In this document: in pieces, positions 1-7,073 of the stretch
Position numbering within the stretch: the first letter of the stretch is position 1
Layout of the letters: each line of letters begins with the position of its first letter
Notes under the pieces: generated by a model
The model's input: only the letters and a program-made list of their open reading frames with translations
Database searches by the model: none
Told to the model about the DNA's origin: nothing
Position numbers and translations under genes: made by a program
Source of the DNA: Flavobacterium psychrophilum
GTDB taxonomy: Bacteria; Bacteroidota; Bacteroidia; Flavobacteriales; Flavobacteriaceae
Length of the DNA stretch: 7,150 bases
Reading direction: 5' to 3'
Assembly (NCBI GenBank): GCA_003243255.1
Contig: QFQM01000222.1
Coordinates: 1-7,150, forward strand

Positions 1-219
1 ACTATCCCTACGCAAGCTTATCTGGTTGAGGGCGATAATAAACTTTTGATCAATTTTGAAAATATGGATTCAACACTCATGTTTGCGGCTGAAATCAAAG
101 GAAAGATAAACGTAATTATGGAAGAATTTTTATTTTCGGGAGAAGCTGTTTGCCAAAATAAACAGAAACAGGGCTATATAAACGAGTTTGTATTCTCTTT
201 TCACAAATCACTTAATTAA
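1..219 (+). CDS. Lantibiotic dehydratase (LanB), glutamylation part, 3' end only
   Basis: The reading frame is open from base 1 and stops at TAA 217-219, leaving the last 72 residues of a longer protein. The visible part includes EGDNKLLINFEN, IMEEFLF and a closing YINEFVFSF. This is how the N-terminal (tRNA-Glu-dependent glutamylation) part of Bacteroidota LanB proteins usually ends, with a small strand-rich segment followed by a (Y)xNEfxxxF tail. In the family this part transfers glutamate from glutamyl-tRNA to Ser/Thr of a precursor peptide in the cytoplasm. The elimination part expected next is encoded by the following gene, which starts 7 nt after this stop in another frame, so the enzyme is split in two. 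The start and catalytic core lie outside the window. The identification rests on the short tail plus the neighbour, and is inferred from remembered family patterns rather than a search. Confidence 0.8.
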   Translation, partial: TIPTQAYLVEGDNKLLINFENMDSTLMFAAEIKGKINVIMEEFLFSGEAVCQNKQKQGYINEFVFSFHKSLN

Positions 220-226
220 ATTATTT

Positions 227-1105
227 ATGCAACGATGTTTTATACCTGGTGACCAATGGCTTTACTTTAAGATATATACCGGCATAAAGACCGCTGATCT
301 GGTGCTTACAGATTATGTGCAGCCACTGGCAGAGGAATTGTCAGACCACGGTCTGATTAACCAATGGTTTTTTATAAGGTACAGTGACCCTGACTTTCAT
401 TTGAGGTTTCGTATCCGGCTGTCCTCTGAAGGTGCAGCAGGCAGCAGTTTACTAACGGCTAATAGGATATTTAAGTATCTTATAGAAGCAAACCTGATAT
501 GGAAAGTCCAGCTGGATACTTACAACAGGGAAGTTGAACGATACGGCGCTCTGACCATGGAAGATTCCGAGGCTATATTTTATAGGGATAGCCAAATGAT
601 ACTTAAAGCCATTAAAATTTTTGACGACAGCGAAGACCTGAATTTAAAATGGATATGGGCGCTATATGCGATAGACTCATTCATGGGTGATATTGGATTT
701 GAATTACAGGAAAAATTCGATTTAATAAAAAGACTCAAGGAAGGGTTTGCAGAAGAATTTGCAGCAGATACATCGGCCAAAAAGCAGCTCAGCCGGAAAT
801 ATCAAACGCATAAGACTGATATAGCATCCTTTTTGGACAGGAGGTGCCATGCACCGCAGCATCTTATATTGTACGACCTGGTTGAGCATAAATCTGAATA
901 TACCAAGGATGCTATAAGTTCCATAAATCTGAAAACCGATATAGAGAACTTGTCCTATCTTATTTCCAGCCATCTGCATATGATGATTAACCGCCTTTTT
1001 CGATCTAAAAACAGACTAAACGAATTTGTTTGCTATGAAATGCTGTATTTTTATTATAACTCGAAAATAGCGCAAGAGAAAAACTTACGTAAAAGCTATA
1101 GTTAA
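227..1105 (+). CDS. SpaB_C-type / thiopeptide-type bacteriocin biosynthesis protein (LanB elimination domain as a separate protein)
   Basis: This 292-residue protein matches the stand-alone SpaB_C domain that carries the glutamate-elimination activity of LanB. Elimination of glutamylated Ser/Thr gives dehydroalanine and dehydrobutyrine. Family landmarks appear in order: a FIPGDQWLYFKIYTG opening (residues 5-19), FFIRYSDPDFHLRFRIR (48-64) with the Arg/His cluster typical of the active site, YNREVERYGALTMEDSEAIF (99-118), and near the end SSHLHMMINRLFRS (247-260) followed by NEFVCYEMLYFYY (265-277). The C-terminal His is probably the counterpart of the catalytic His in NisB. The ATG at 227 is chosen because its product starts right at the family's opening motif and it sits 7 nt after the preceding stop. 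An upstream TTG at 188 in the same frame would add 13 residues and overlap the previous gene by 32 nt. No signal peptide or membrane segment is visible, so it should be cytoplasmic and act together with the preceding gene product. Confidence 0.88.
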   Translation: MQRCFIPGDQWLYFKIYTGIKTADLVLTDYVQPLAEELSDHGLINQWFFIRYSDPDFHLRFRIRLSSEGAAGSSLLTANRIFKYLIEANLIWKVQLDTYNREVERYGALTMEDSEAIFYRDSQMILKAIKIFDDSEDLNLKWIWALYAIDSFMGDIGFELQEKFDLIKRLKEGFAEEFAADTSAKKQLSRKYQTHKTDIASFLDRRCHAPQHLILYDLVEHKSEYTKDAISSINLKTDIENLSYLISSHLHMMINRLFRSKNRLNEFVCYEMLYFYYNSKIAQEKNLRKSYS

Positions 1106-1131
1106 TTACCTATTGATTTATAAATTACAAC

Positions 1132-3342
1132 ATGCCAAACTTCCCTTTTTACAAACAACTTGACTCAAAGGACTGCGGGCCTACATGCTTAAAGATCATA
1201 GCGAAACACTATGGCAGGAAAATACCTGTAGAAGATCTTCGGGCTGCTGCAGAAACTTCCAGGGAAGGCAGCAACCTTTTATTTTTATCGGAAGCTGCCG
1301 AAAAAATAGGGTTGCGGAGTTTAGGTGCAAGGCTAAATACTGAAAATTTGAAAGAAGCATCTTTGCCATGTATATTGCATTGGAATACTAACCATTATGT
1401 TGTTCTCTACAAAATCAAAAAGGATTGTTATTATATTTCTGACCCGGCTATAGGACTGATCTCATACAACCAAGAAGAGTTTTTGAAATTTTGGACTGGC
1501 AGTAGTGTAGATGATAAATCAACCGGAGGTATAGCACTTTTACTTGAGACAAGCCCAAATTTTTACGCTTATAATGACGGTCCTGAAAATAAAACTTTAA
1601 ATATTAAATTCTTATCAAAATACCTTTTTCGATATAAGTCATTCCTGATACAATTATTTATAGGACTTTTGGCAACCAGCCTTTTGCAAATTGTTTTTCC
1701 GTTTTTGACCCAAAGTATAGTCGATGTAGGTATACAGAGCCAAAATATACATTTTATTGTTCTTATTTTAATCGCGCAAATAGTTCTCTTTATTTCCAGG
1801 ACAGGTCTCGAACATATCCGGGGATGGATTGTGTTGCATCTTTCTACGCGGCTGAATATAAACCTTATTTCCGATTTTTTTGTAAAACTTATGAATCTTC
1901 CCATTTCATTTTTTGATTCGAGAATGACGGGTGATATATTGCAACGCATAAACGATCATAGCAGAATTGAAAAGGTTATGACGACTTCTTCATTGAATGT
2001 ACTCTTTTCCATGTTTAACCTCCTTGTAATGGGAGCGGTGCTTGCCTATTACAGTTTTAAAATATTTTTAGTATTTATAATAGGCAGTGCACTATATTTT
2101 GGATGGATTTTTCTTTTTTTAAAAAAGAGGGAAATTTTGGACTATAAAAGATTTTCTGAAATAAGCCAGGAACAAAGCAAAGTGATTGAATTGATAAACG
2201 GGATGCAGGAAATTAAATTGCATAATGCGGAAAGGCAGAAGAGATGGGGATGGGAGCATTTGCAGGCGCGGTTATTTAAGGTGTCTATCGAAGGATTGAA
2301 GTTAGAGCAGGGACAATTAATTGGTTCAAACTTCATCAATGAGATTAAAAATATATTTATAATTTTTATGTCAGCTAAACTGGTTGTCGATGGTGATATT
2401 AGCTTGGGAATGATGATGGCGATAACCTCAATTGCGGGAAGCCTCAATGGGCCCGTAATGCAGTTAATTGGTTTTATAAGGGAGGCACAGGACGCCAAGA
2501 TATCCTTAGCCAGGCTATCGGAGATCCATGAGAAGAAAGATGAACTTCAGATTGACAGCCAAAAGATTGATTCTTATCCTTACGATGCGGCTATTTGCAT
2601 AAAGAACCTGACTTTCAGATATGAAGGAAGTAGTAAAAATGTTCTTAAAAAGCTAAACCTTACTATCCCCGCCAATAAAGTTACTGCCATAGTTGGTGCC
2701 AGTGGAAGTGGTAAAACTACGTTAATGAAAATATTGCTTAAATTCTACGAACCGCATAAAGGTGAGATTATTTTGAAAGAGCCTGATGGTGCTAAAACGA
2801 ACCTTAACGATATTTCCCAAAAAACATGGCGTAGCCATATAGGGGCGGTCATGCAGGAGGGCTATATTTTTAATGATACAATTGCGAATAACATTGCAAT
2901 CGGAGCAAATGTGATAGACCGCCAACGGCTGGATTATTCGTCGGATACGGCAAATATCCGCGAATTTATCAATAGTACACCATTAGGTTTCAATACCAAA
3001 ATAGGTATGGAAGGTCATGGCATAAGCACGGGGCAGAAACAAAGGCTACTTATAGCCCGCGCTGTTTATAAAAATCCAGAGATGCTCTTTTTTGATGAAG
3101 CAACTTCTGCCCTTGACGCCAATAATGAAAAAGATATTGTTCAAAAACTTGATCGTTTTTTCAAAGGTAAAACAGTAGTTGTCATCGCACACCGGCTGAG
3201 TACCGTCATAAATGCAGATCAGATAATAGTCCTAGACGAGGGTAAGGTAGCTGAATCAGGAACGCATGAGGAACTTATCCAAACAGGTGGTAGCTACTAT
3301 AATTTAATCAAAAATCAATTGCAATTAAGTTATGCCAAATAG
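1132..3342 (+). CDS. Bacteriocin/lanthipeptide ABC transporter with N-terminal C39 peptidase (LanT-like)
   Basis: This 736-residue protein has the full bacteriocin-exporter architecture: peptidase C39 (about 1-140), transmembrane ABC region (about 165-460) and ATPase (about 485-736). The peptidase looks active: Q9 is the likely oxyanion-hole residue, C15 in KDCGPTC the nucleophile, H88 in NHYVVL and D104 in SDP the other catalytic residues. Hydrophobic segments near 168-192, 207-222, 286-305, 309-330 and 404-438 fit the usual six-helix region. The ATPase has Walker A GASGSGKTT (522-530), a Q-loop at Q575, Walker B MLFFDEATSALD (651-662) and H687 in AHRLS. The signature is ISTGQKQ (631-637) rather than LSGGQ. 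The family cleaves a precursor leader after a double-glycine-type site and exports the core across the inner membrane. The gene follows the elimination-domain gene by 26 nt and overlaps the HlyD gene by 11 nt, so the three are probably co-transcribed. Length is normal and nothing suggests disruption. Confidence 0.94.
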   Translation: MPNFPFYKQLDSKDCGPTCLKIIAKHYGRKIPVEDLRAAAETSREGSNLLFLSEAAEKIGLRSLGARLNTENLKEASLPCILHWNTNHYVVLYKIKKDCYYISDPAIGLISYNQEEFLKFWTGSSVDDKSTGGIALLLETSPNFYAYNDGPENKTLNIKFLSKYLFRYKSFLIQLFIGLLATSLLQIVFPFLTQSIVDVGIQSQNIHFIVLILIAQIVLFISRTGLEHIRGWIVLHLSTRLNINLISDFFVKLMNLPISFFDSRMTGDILQRINDHSRIEKVMTTSSLNVLFSMFNLLVMGAVLAYYSFKIFLVFIIGSALYFGWIFLFLKKREILDYKRFSEISQEQSKVIELINGMQEIKLHNAERQKRWGWEHLQARLFKVSIEGLKLEQGQLIGSNFINEIKNIFIIFMSAKLVVDGDISLGMMMAITSIAGSLNGPVMQLIGFIREAQDAKISLARLSEIHEKKDELQIDSQKIDSYPYDAAICIKNLTFRYEGSSKNVLKKLNLTIPANKVTAIVGASGSGKTTLMKILLKFYEPHKGEIILKEPDGAKTNLNDISQKTWRSHIGAVMQEGYIFNDTIANNIAIGANVIDRQRLDYSSDTANIREFINSTPLGFNTKIGMEGHGISTGQKQRLLIARAVYKNPEMLFFDEATSALDANNEKDIVQKLDRFFKGKTVVVIAHRLSTVINADQIIVLDEGKVAESGTHEELIQTGGSYYNLIKNQLQLSYAK

Positions 3343-4642
3343 TGATAGCTTTGAATTAAGAAGTGAGGAACTACAGGAAATTCTCACAAGAATTCCCCAT
3401 TGGATGATCCGATGGGGCAATATGGTTATTTTTGCAATTATCCTGCTTCTGTTCGCATTTTCCTGGATAATAAAATATCCCGAAATTATTACTGCGGATA
3501 TCACCGTTACAACCTCTACACCACCTGAGAGAATAATAGCGAGGAGTACGGGAAGGCTTTACAAAATTTTGGTAACAAATCAGGAAAAAGTCAAGTCTTC
3601 AACACCATTAGCAGTAATTGAAAATCCTGCTGATTACAGAGATGTATTCCGGCTGAAAGAGGCGCTGGATAGCATAAGGATTGTAAATGGAGATTTCTTT
3701 TTTCCGTTTGATAAACTGCATGGCCTGCGTCTGGGTGAGATAAGTAACTCATTTGCGCTATTTGAAAAGGAATATATTGCTTATAGGCTAAATTTCAAGT
3801 TGAAACCACACGCGGTAGAAGGAATAGCCCAAAGCTATGAGACTTCAGAATTAAATAAGCGCCTCAACCTCTTGTTAGAACAGGAGAAAATCGCTGAGCT
3901 GGAAGGTGGGCTTAAGAAAAAAAGATTGCAACGGTATAAGCAATTACATGATAAAGGGGTTATATCTGCACAGGAATGGGAATCGGAAAATCTCCAGTTT
4001 TTGCAGTTCGAAAAAGGGTTAAGAGAGTTAAAAAGCACCATATCCCAAGTAAACTCGTCCTTAAATCAGTTGAACAGAGACAGAAAAACTACATCGATTA
4101 TTGAAACAAAAGATGATACAAATCTTTTTTCAACAGCGTTACAATCGTATGATCAGCTTGTTAAAGCAGTAGCAACATGGGAATTACAATACGTCCTGCG
4201 CTCATCGATTGACGGCGAGGTAACTTTTTTGCAAATATGGAAAGAGAACCAAACCGTAAATAGTGGAGATAATATCTTTACAGTCATTCCTTCCCAGAGT
4301 GTTGGTTATATTGGCAAAATCCGTGCTTCAGAACACAATTCTGGTAAAATTAAGAAAGGGCAGCACCTAAACATTAGGCTTGATAATTATCCCGATCGCG
4401 AATTTGGAACACTGGGTGGTAAAGTCCATCACATTGCACTAGCTCCGGATAGTGAAGGTAAAATACTTATAGATGTTGAATTACCTGATAATCTAATTAC
4501 ATCCTATCATAAACGTTTATTATTCGAACGTGAAATGTCTGGTACTGCAGATATAATTACAGAAGACCTTCGCCTGTTCGAACGATTGTTGTATCAGTTT
4601 AAAGATTTGATTAGGAGACAGCCTAAGGATAAAGAAATCTAA
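3332..4642 (+). CDS. HlyD-family secretion protein (membrane fusion/periplasmic adaptor protein)
   Basis: This 436-residue protein has a short cytoplasmic N-terminus, one membrane anchor (about residues 31-48, MVIFAIILLLFAFSWII) and then a periplasmic part. A split lipoyl/barrel-sandwich hybrid flanks a coiled-coil hairpin: the first half is near 64-100 (RIIARSTGRLYKILV), the charged helical hairpin spans about 165-255, and the second half is near 285-320 (RSSIDGEVTFLQIW, VNSGDNIFTVIP). A beta-barrel/membrane-proximal part follows to about 410. This is the layout of HlyD-type adaptors that join a type I ABC exporter to an outer-membrane TolC-like channel. The ATG at 3332 lies inside the end of the exporter gene (11-nt overlap, different frame), which implies translational coupling and a shared machine. 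No TolC gene follows, so the channel would be encoded elsewhere. The name is secure at family level, while the substrate is inferred from the neighbours. Confidence 0.9.
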   Translation: MPNSDSFELRSEELQEILTRIPHWMIRWGNMVIFAIILLLFAFSWIIKYPEIITADITVTTSTPPERIIARSTGRLYKILVTNQEKVKSSTPLAVIENPADYRDVFRLKEALDSIRIVNGDFFFPFDKLHGLRLGEISNSFALFEKEYIAYRLNFKLKPHAVEGIAQSYETSELNKRLNLLLEQEKIAELEGGLKKKRLQRYKQLHDKGVISAQEWESENLQFLQFEKGLRELKSTISQVNSSLNQLNRDRKTTSIIETKDDTNLFSTALQSYDQLVKAVATWELQYVLRSSIDGEVTFLQIWKENQTVNSGDNIFTVIPSQSVGYIGKIRASEHNSGKIKKGQHLNIRLDNYPDREFGTLGGKVHHIALAPDSEGKILIDVELPDNLITSYHKRLLFEREMSGTADIITEDLRLFERLLYQFKDLIRRQPKDKEI

Positions 4643-5184
4643 AGTGTCCAGCTTCCCTATTTCGTTGAAGTCTGTGTCAGGGTGTGTGTAATGTCACAAA
4701 ATACACTATAACGCTACATATTCTCTTTTTTTATTCAACGGTATAACACGGTCAGATGGGCGGGAAGAAAATTCGCATAAAGATAGCGAGTCTTACTGTC
4801 CTGTAAGTTAAACTGATACATTATAATCGTCAAATTATTAAAGCGTCAGTTTGCAGCGGTATTAACCTTGGAAATGTAGTGTTTTCTCCGATTTTCTCGA
4901 AAAGTGTTAACGTCAGATTCTTGGGAGTGGTATAGCTTTTTGGTATTGCCAGGGGCAGAAACGACAGGTGCTTCAACTGGCACGGTCTCCATAATCGGTA
5001 GTTAAGAAATCTAATGTAGCGATTAGGTCAGCGAAGAAATGATAAAGAATTTATAAATATTTATGCGAAATTCTGCAGGAATATATCAAAATTATACAAC
5101 GTCTCTTTATTTAATATTTTATTACGAATTTTCAGCCATCTCCCATCTTATCTTAGTGTACAATGGAAACTACCTAAGACTAAT
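4643..5184. other. 542-nt intergenic stretch with no convincing gene
   Basis: Both strands were read for small genes, precursor peptides and RNA signals. On the plus strand the ATG frames are tiny (for example 16 codons at 4756-4806), or run into the flavoprotein gene out of frame (from 5063). On the minus strand there is one 48-codon ATG frame at 4846-4992, without recognised similarity, which I do not call a gene. No frame has a typical double-glycine leader or a Ser/Thr/Cys-rich core. Small inverted repeats occur at 4792-4807 (CTTAC/GTAAG), 4811-4851 (AACTGA/TCAGTT with a long loop) and 5009-5028 (7 pairs including one G-T, loop of 6). A T7 run lies at 4726-4732 without a strong hairpin before it, so the operon's terminator is not clearly visible. 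The GT-rich start (about 4670-4700) could be a mobile-element scar, but that is weak. The stretch must also carry the flavoprotein promoter, and no good TTG/TAnnTTTG pair was seen. Confidence 0.6.
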
Positions 5185-6903
5185 ATGGAAACAGAAAATA
5201 GAAGGATTGCAATTCTTGGAGCAGGTCCCAGCGGCATGTTTATGCTTAAGAGGCTCATCGAATCGGGCGTTAAAAATACAACCATTGAAATTTTTGAGCG
5301 TAAATCGCAAGTAGGGGCGGGGATGCCCTATAGTATTGAGGGCGCTAACAGGGAACATATTACCAATGTTTCGGCTAATGAAATACCCGCCATAGTAACC
5401 TCCCTACAGGATTGGGTCAATACAGTAGATAAGTCAGTGCTGCAGCCTTATAACATCACTCCAAAGAACTTCAATGAATATAAAGTGGTGCCACGGCTGC
5501 TTTTTGGCAAATATCTCGAAAGCCAGTTCGGTTTGTTATGCGATAAGGCCCGGGAAGCAGGCTTTAAGATCGTTTTGCGTCTGGGTACATCAGTAACAGA
5601 TATCATTGACAGGCCGGAATTAAAACAGGTACTCATTGAAATTGAGGGTGTCCGGGTAGAACCTTTTGATGCGGCTATTATTTGTACCGGGCATATATGG
5701 ACAAAAGAGCACGAAGGCAAAGTTCAGGGATACTTTGACAGCCCCTACCCGCCAGCCAAGCTACACCTTGAGTTGAACCATTCTGTTGCCATCAGAGGAT
5801 CGTCCCTTACAGCTATAGATGCAATACGCACACTGGCAAGGAGCAACGGAAAATTTGTGGAAGATAATAATGGCATGCTGCGGTATATTCCTTTAAAAGG
5901 CACCAAGCGTTTTAAAATGGTTATGCATTCCAGGAACGGCTTACTCCCGGCGGTACGTTTCCACCTTGAAGATTCCCATCTGCATAACGATTCCCTGTTG
6001 ACACCTGAAGAGATAGAACAGCATAAAAGGGAAAACAATGGTTTCCTGTCACTTGATTATATCTTTGAAAAAGATTATAAAGACCTTTTTAAGGAGAAAG
6101 ACAGCGCATTGTACGAACGAATTAAAGACCTCAGGATTGAAGAATTCGTAGCCCTTGTGATGGGATTCCGTGAAAATGCGGATCCCTTTGAACTCCTGCG
6201 CAAGGAGTATGCAGAAGCCGAACAATCCATACAAAAACTGGAATCGGTATACTGGAAAGAACTGCTTGCTGTTTTGAGTTTTGCGATGAACTATCCGGCA
6301 AAATATTTATCGGCGGAAGATATGCTTAGGCTCCAAAAAACGCTGATGCCCCTGATTTCCATTGTTATTGCTTTTGTCCCGCAGACTTCCTGCCGGGAAC
6401 TGCTTGCACTGCATGATGCGGGTAAACTGGAAATCATATCGGTAGGACAGGAAAGTGATATCGAAATTAACGACAATGGGGGAATAACGTATCACTATTA
6501 CAATGAATCCGATAAGGAGTGTTCTGCTTACTTTGAAACATTTGTCGATTGCGTGGGCCAACCGCACCTTTCGTTTGAAGATTTTCCCTTTAAAAGCCTA
6601 GTTAAGGATAATGTTATCACCCCGGCTACATTGCGTTTCAGGTCGGATAGCAGGGGAAAAGAAAAATTTGACAATAAAACGAAAAATGTGCAAAAGGAAG
6701 GAGAGCATTATATCCTGAAAGTCCCTGGAGTCACTATTAATGATAGCTTCCAGATTGTCGGTCCCGATGGCCTGGGGAATGAACGGCTATTTGTGATGGC
6801 AGTTCCCTATATAGGAGGTTTTAACCCGGATTATTCAGGCCTTGACTTTTGTGAGGAAGCTTCATTACGTATTGCTAACCACCTTGAGTGCAGTAAGCTC
6901 TAA
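5185..6903 (+). CDS. FAD/NAD(P)-binding flavoprotein (NAD_binding_9-like family), substrate unknown
   Basis: This 572-residue protein begins with an FAD-binding Rossmann fold: IAILGAGPSGMFML gives GAGPSG at 12-17, and E38 at the end of the second strand (IEIFERK) should bind the FAD ribose. A GAGMPYS loop (44-50) and HITNVSANEIP (58-68) follow, and IICTGH (165-170) is the usual ATG-type strand. A second nucleotide-binding region starts at VAIRGSSLTAIDAI (201-214), then a helical middle part (about 270-410), DCVGQP (455-460) and a C-terminal PYIGGFNPDYSGLDF (541-555) that should close over the flavin. This arrangement fits the FAD-NAD(P)-binding family PF13454, which includes HpyO-type hydroxylases, though many members have no known substrate. 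No signal peptide or membrane segment is seen. The ATG at 5185 is chosen because the Rossmann motif follows at once. No clear ribosome binding site precedes it. The gene lies 542 nt after the HlyD gene and probably has its own promoter. A tailoring role in the peptide pathway is possible but unproven. Confidence 0.82.
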   Translation: METENRRIAILGAGPSGMFMLKRLIESGVKNTTIEIFERKSQVGAGMPYSIEGANREHITNVSANEIPAIVTSLQDWVNTVDKSVLQPYNITPKNFNEYKVVPRLLFGKYLESQFGLLCDKAREAGFKIVLRLGTSVTDIIDRPELKQVLIEIEGVRVEPFDAAIICTGHIWTKEHEGKVQGYFDSPYPPAKLHLELNHSVAIRGSSLTAIDAIRTLARSNGKFVEDNNGMLRYIPLKGTKRFKMVMHSRNGLLPAVRFHLEDSHLHNDSLLTPEEIEQHKRENNGFLSLDYIFEKDYKDLFKEKDSALYERIKDLRIEEFVALVMGFRENADPFELLRKEYAEAEQSIQKLESVYWKELLAVLSFAMNYPAKYLSAEDMLRLQKTLMPLISIVIAFVPQTSCRELLALHDAGKLEIISVGQESDIEINDNGGITYHYYNESDKECSAYFETFVDCVGQPHLSFEDFPFKSLVKDNVITPATLRFRSDSRGKEKFDNKTKNVQKEGEHYILKVPGVTINDSFQIVGPDGLGNERLFVMAVPYIGGFNPDYSGLDFCEEASLRIANHLECSKL

Positions 6904-7012
6904 ATCCCCATTATCAAAGGTTTTCCCATTAATGTCCATATCAATTCAGCCAGCGTCAAAAATGAGCAGAGATGAAGTTGCCTCAGTTAAAAAGAGCATG
7001 TAAAGCGTATAT

Positions 7013-7057
7013 AAAAAATACTGCCCCTCAAAATTAGAATTTGCAGGGGCAGTTTTA
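7013..7057. terminator. Bidirectional intrinsic terminator
   Basis: A perfect 9-bp stem, ACTGCCCCT at 7020-7028 and AGGGGCAGT at 7045-7053, encloses an AT-rich loop that can itself pair partly (CAAAATT with AATTTG). TTTT at 7053-7056 follows on the plus strand. Six A at 7013-7018 give a U-run for transcription from the right. It lies between the convergent flavoprotein gene and the minus-strand T9SS-type gene, about 110 nt after the flavoprotein stop and just past the minus-strand stop. It should end both transcripts, more strongly the leftward one. Confidence 0.88.
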
Positions 7058-7073
7058 GTACTATAACTTCATA

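Noticed and set aside
188..226. TTG start at 188 giving a 305-residue elimination-domain protein
   Set aside because: It would overlap the preceding dehydratase by 32 nt and adds residues not seen in the family's opening; ATG 227 begins right at the conserved FIPG motif.
1569..1949. 126-codon minus-strand frame inside the ABC transporter gene
   Set aside because: It lies wholly antisense to a well-supported transmembrane coding region and resembles no protein; it is a shadow frame.
2142..2498. 118-codon minus-strand frame inside the ABC transporter gene
   Set aside because: It is antisense to the transmembrane/linker region of the exporter; the hydrophobic, Ile-rich product reflects the opposite strand.
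4756..4806. 16-codon plus-strand frame starting MGGKKIRIKI
   Set aside because: It is too short for a known precursor type, with no leader, no cysteine and no ribosome binding site; chance is the simplest explanation.
4792..4851. Small inverted repeats as terminators of the RiPP operon
   Set aside because: The stems are only 5-6 bp, one has a loop of about 30 nt, and neither is followed by a T-run.
5009..5028. Hairpin ATCTAAT/ATTAGGT as a terminator or RNA element
   Set aside because: It has 7 pairs including a G-T wobble, is AT-rich, has no T-run on the plus strand and only a weak T-rich stretch on the minus strand.
5149..5156. TATCTTAG as a Bacteroidota -7 promoter element (TAnnTTTG-like) for the flavoprotein gene
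   Set aside because: It is one base off the consensus and no TTG is found at the expected -33 distance, so a promoter call is not supported.
5063..5314. 83-codon plus-strand frame running into the flavoprotein gene
   Set aside because: It overlaps the flavoprotein coding start by 130 nt in another frame, has no recognisable motif, and its second half is clearly a shadow of the Rossmann-fold region.
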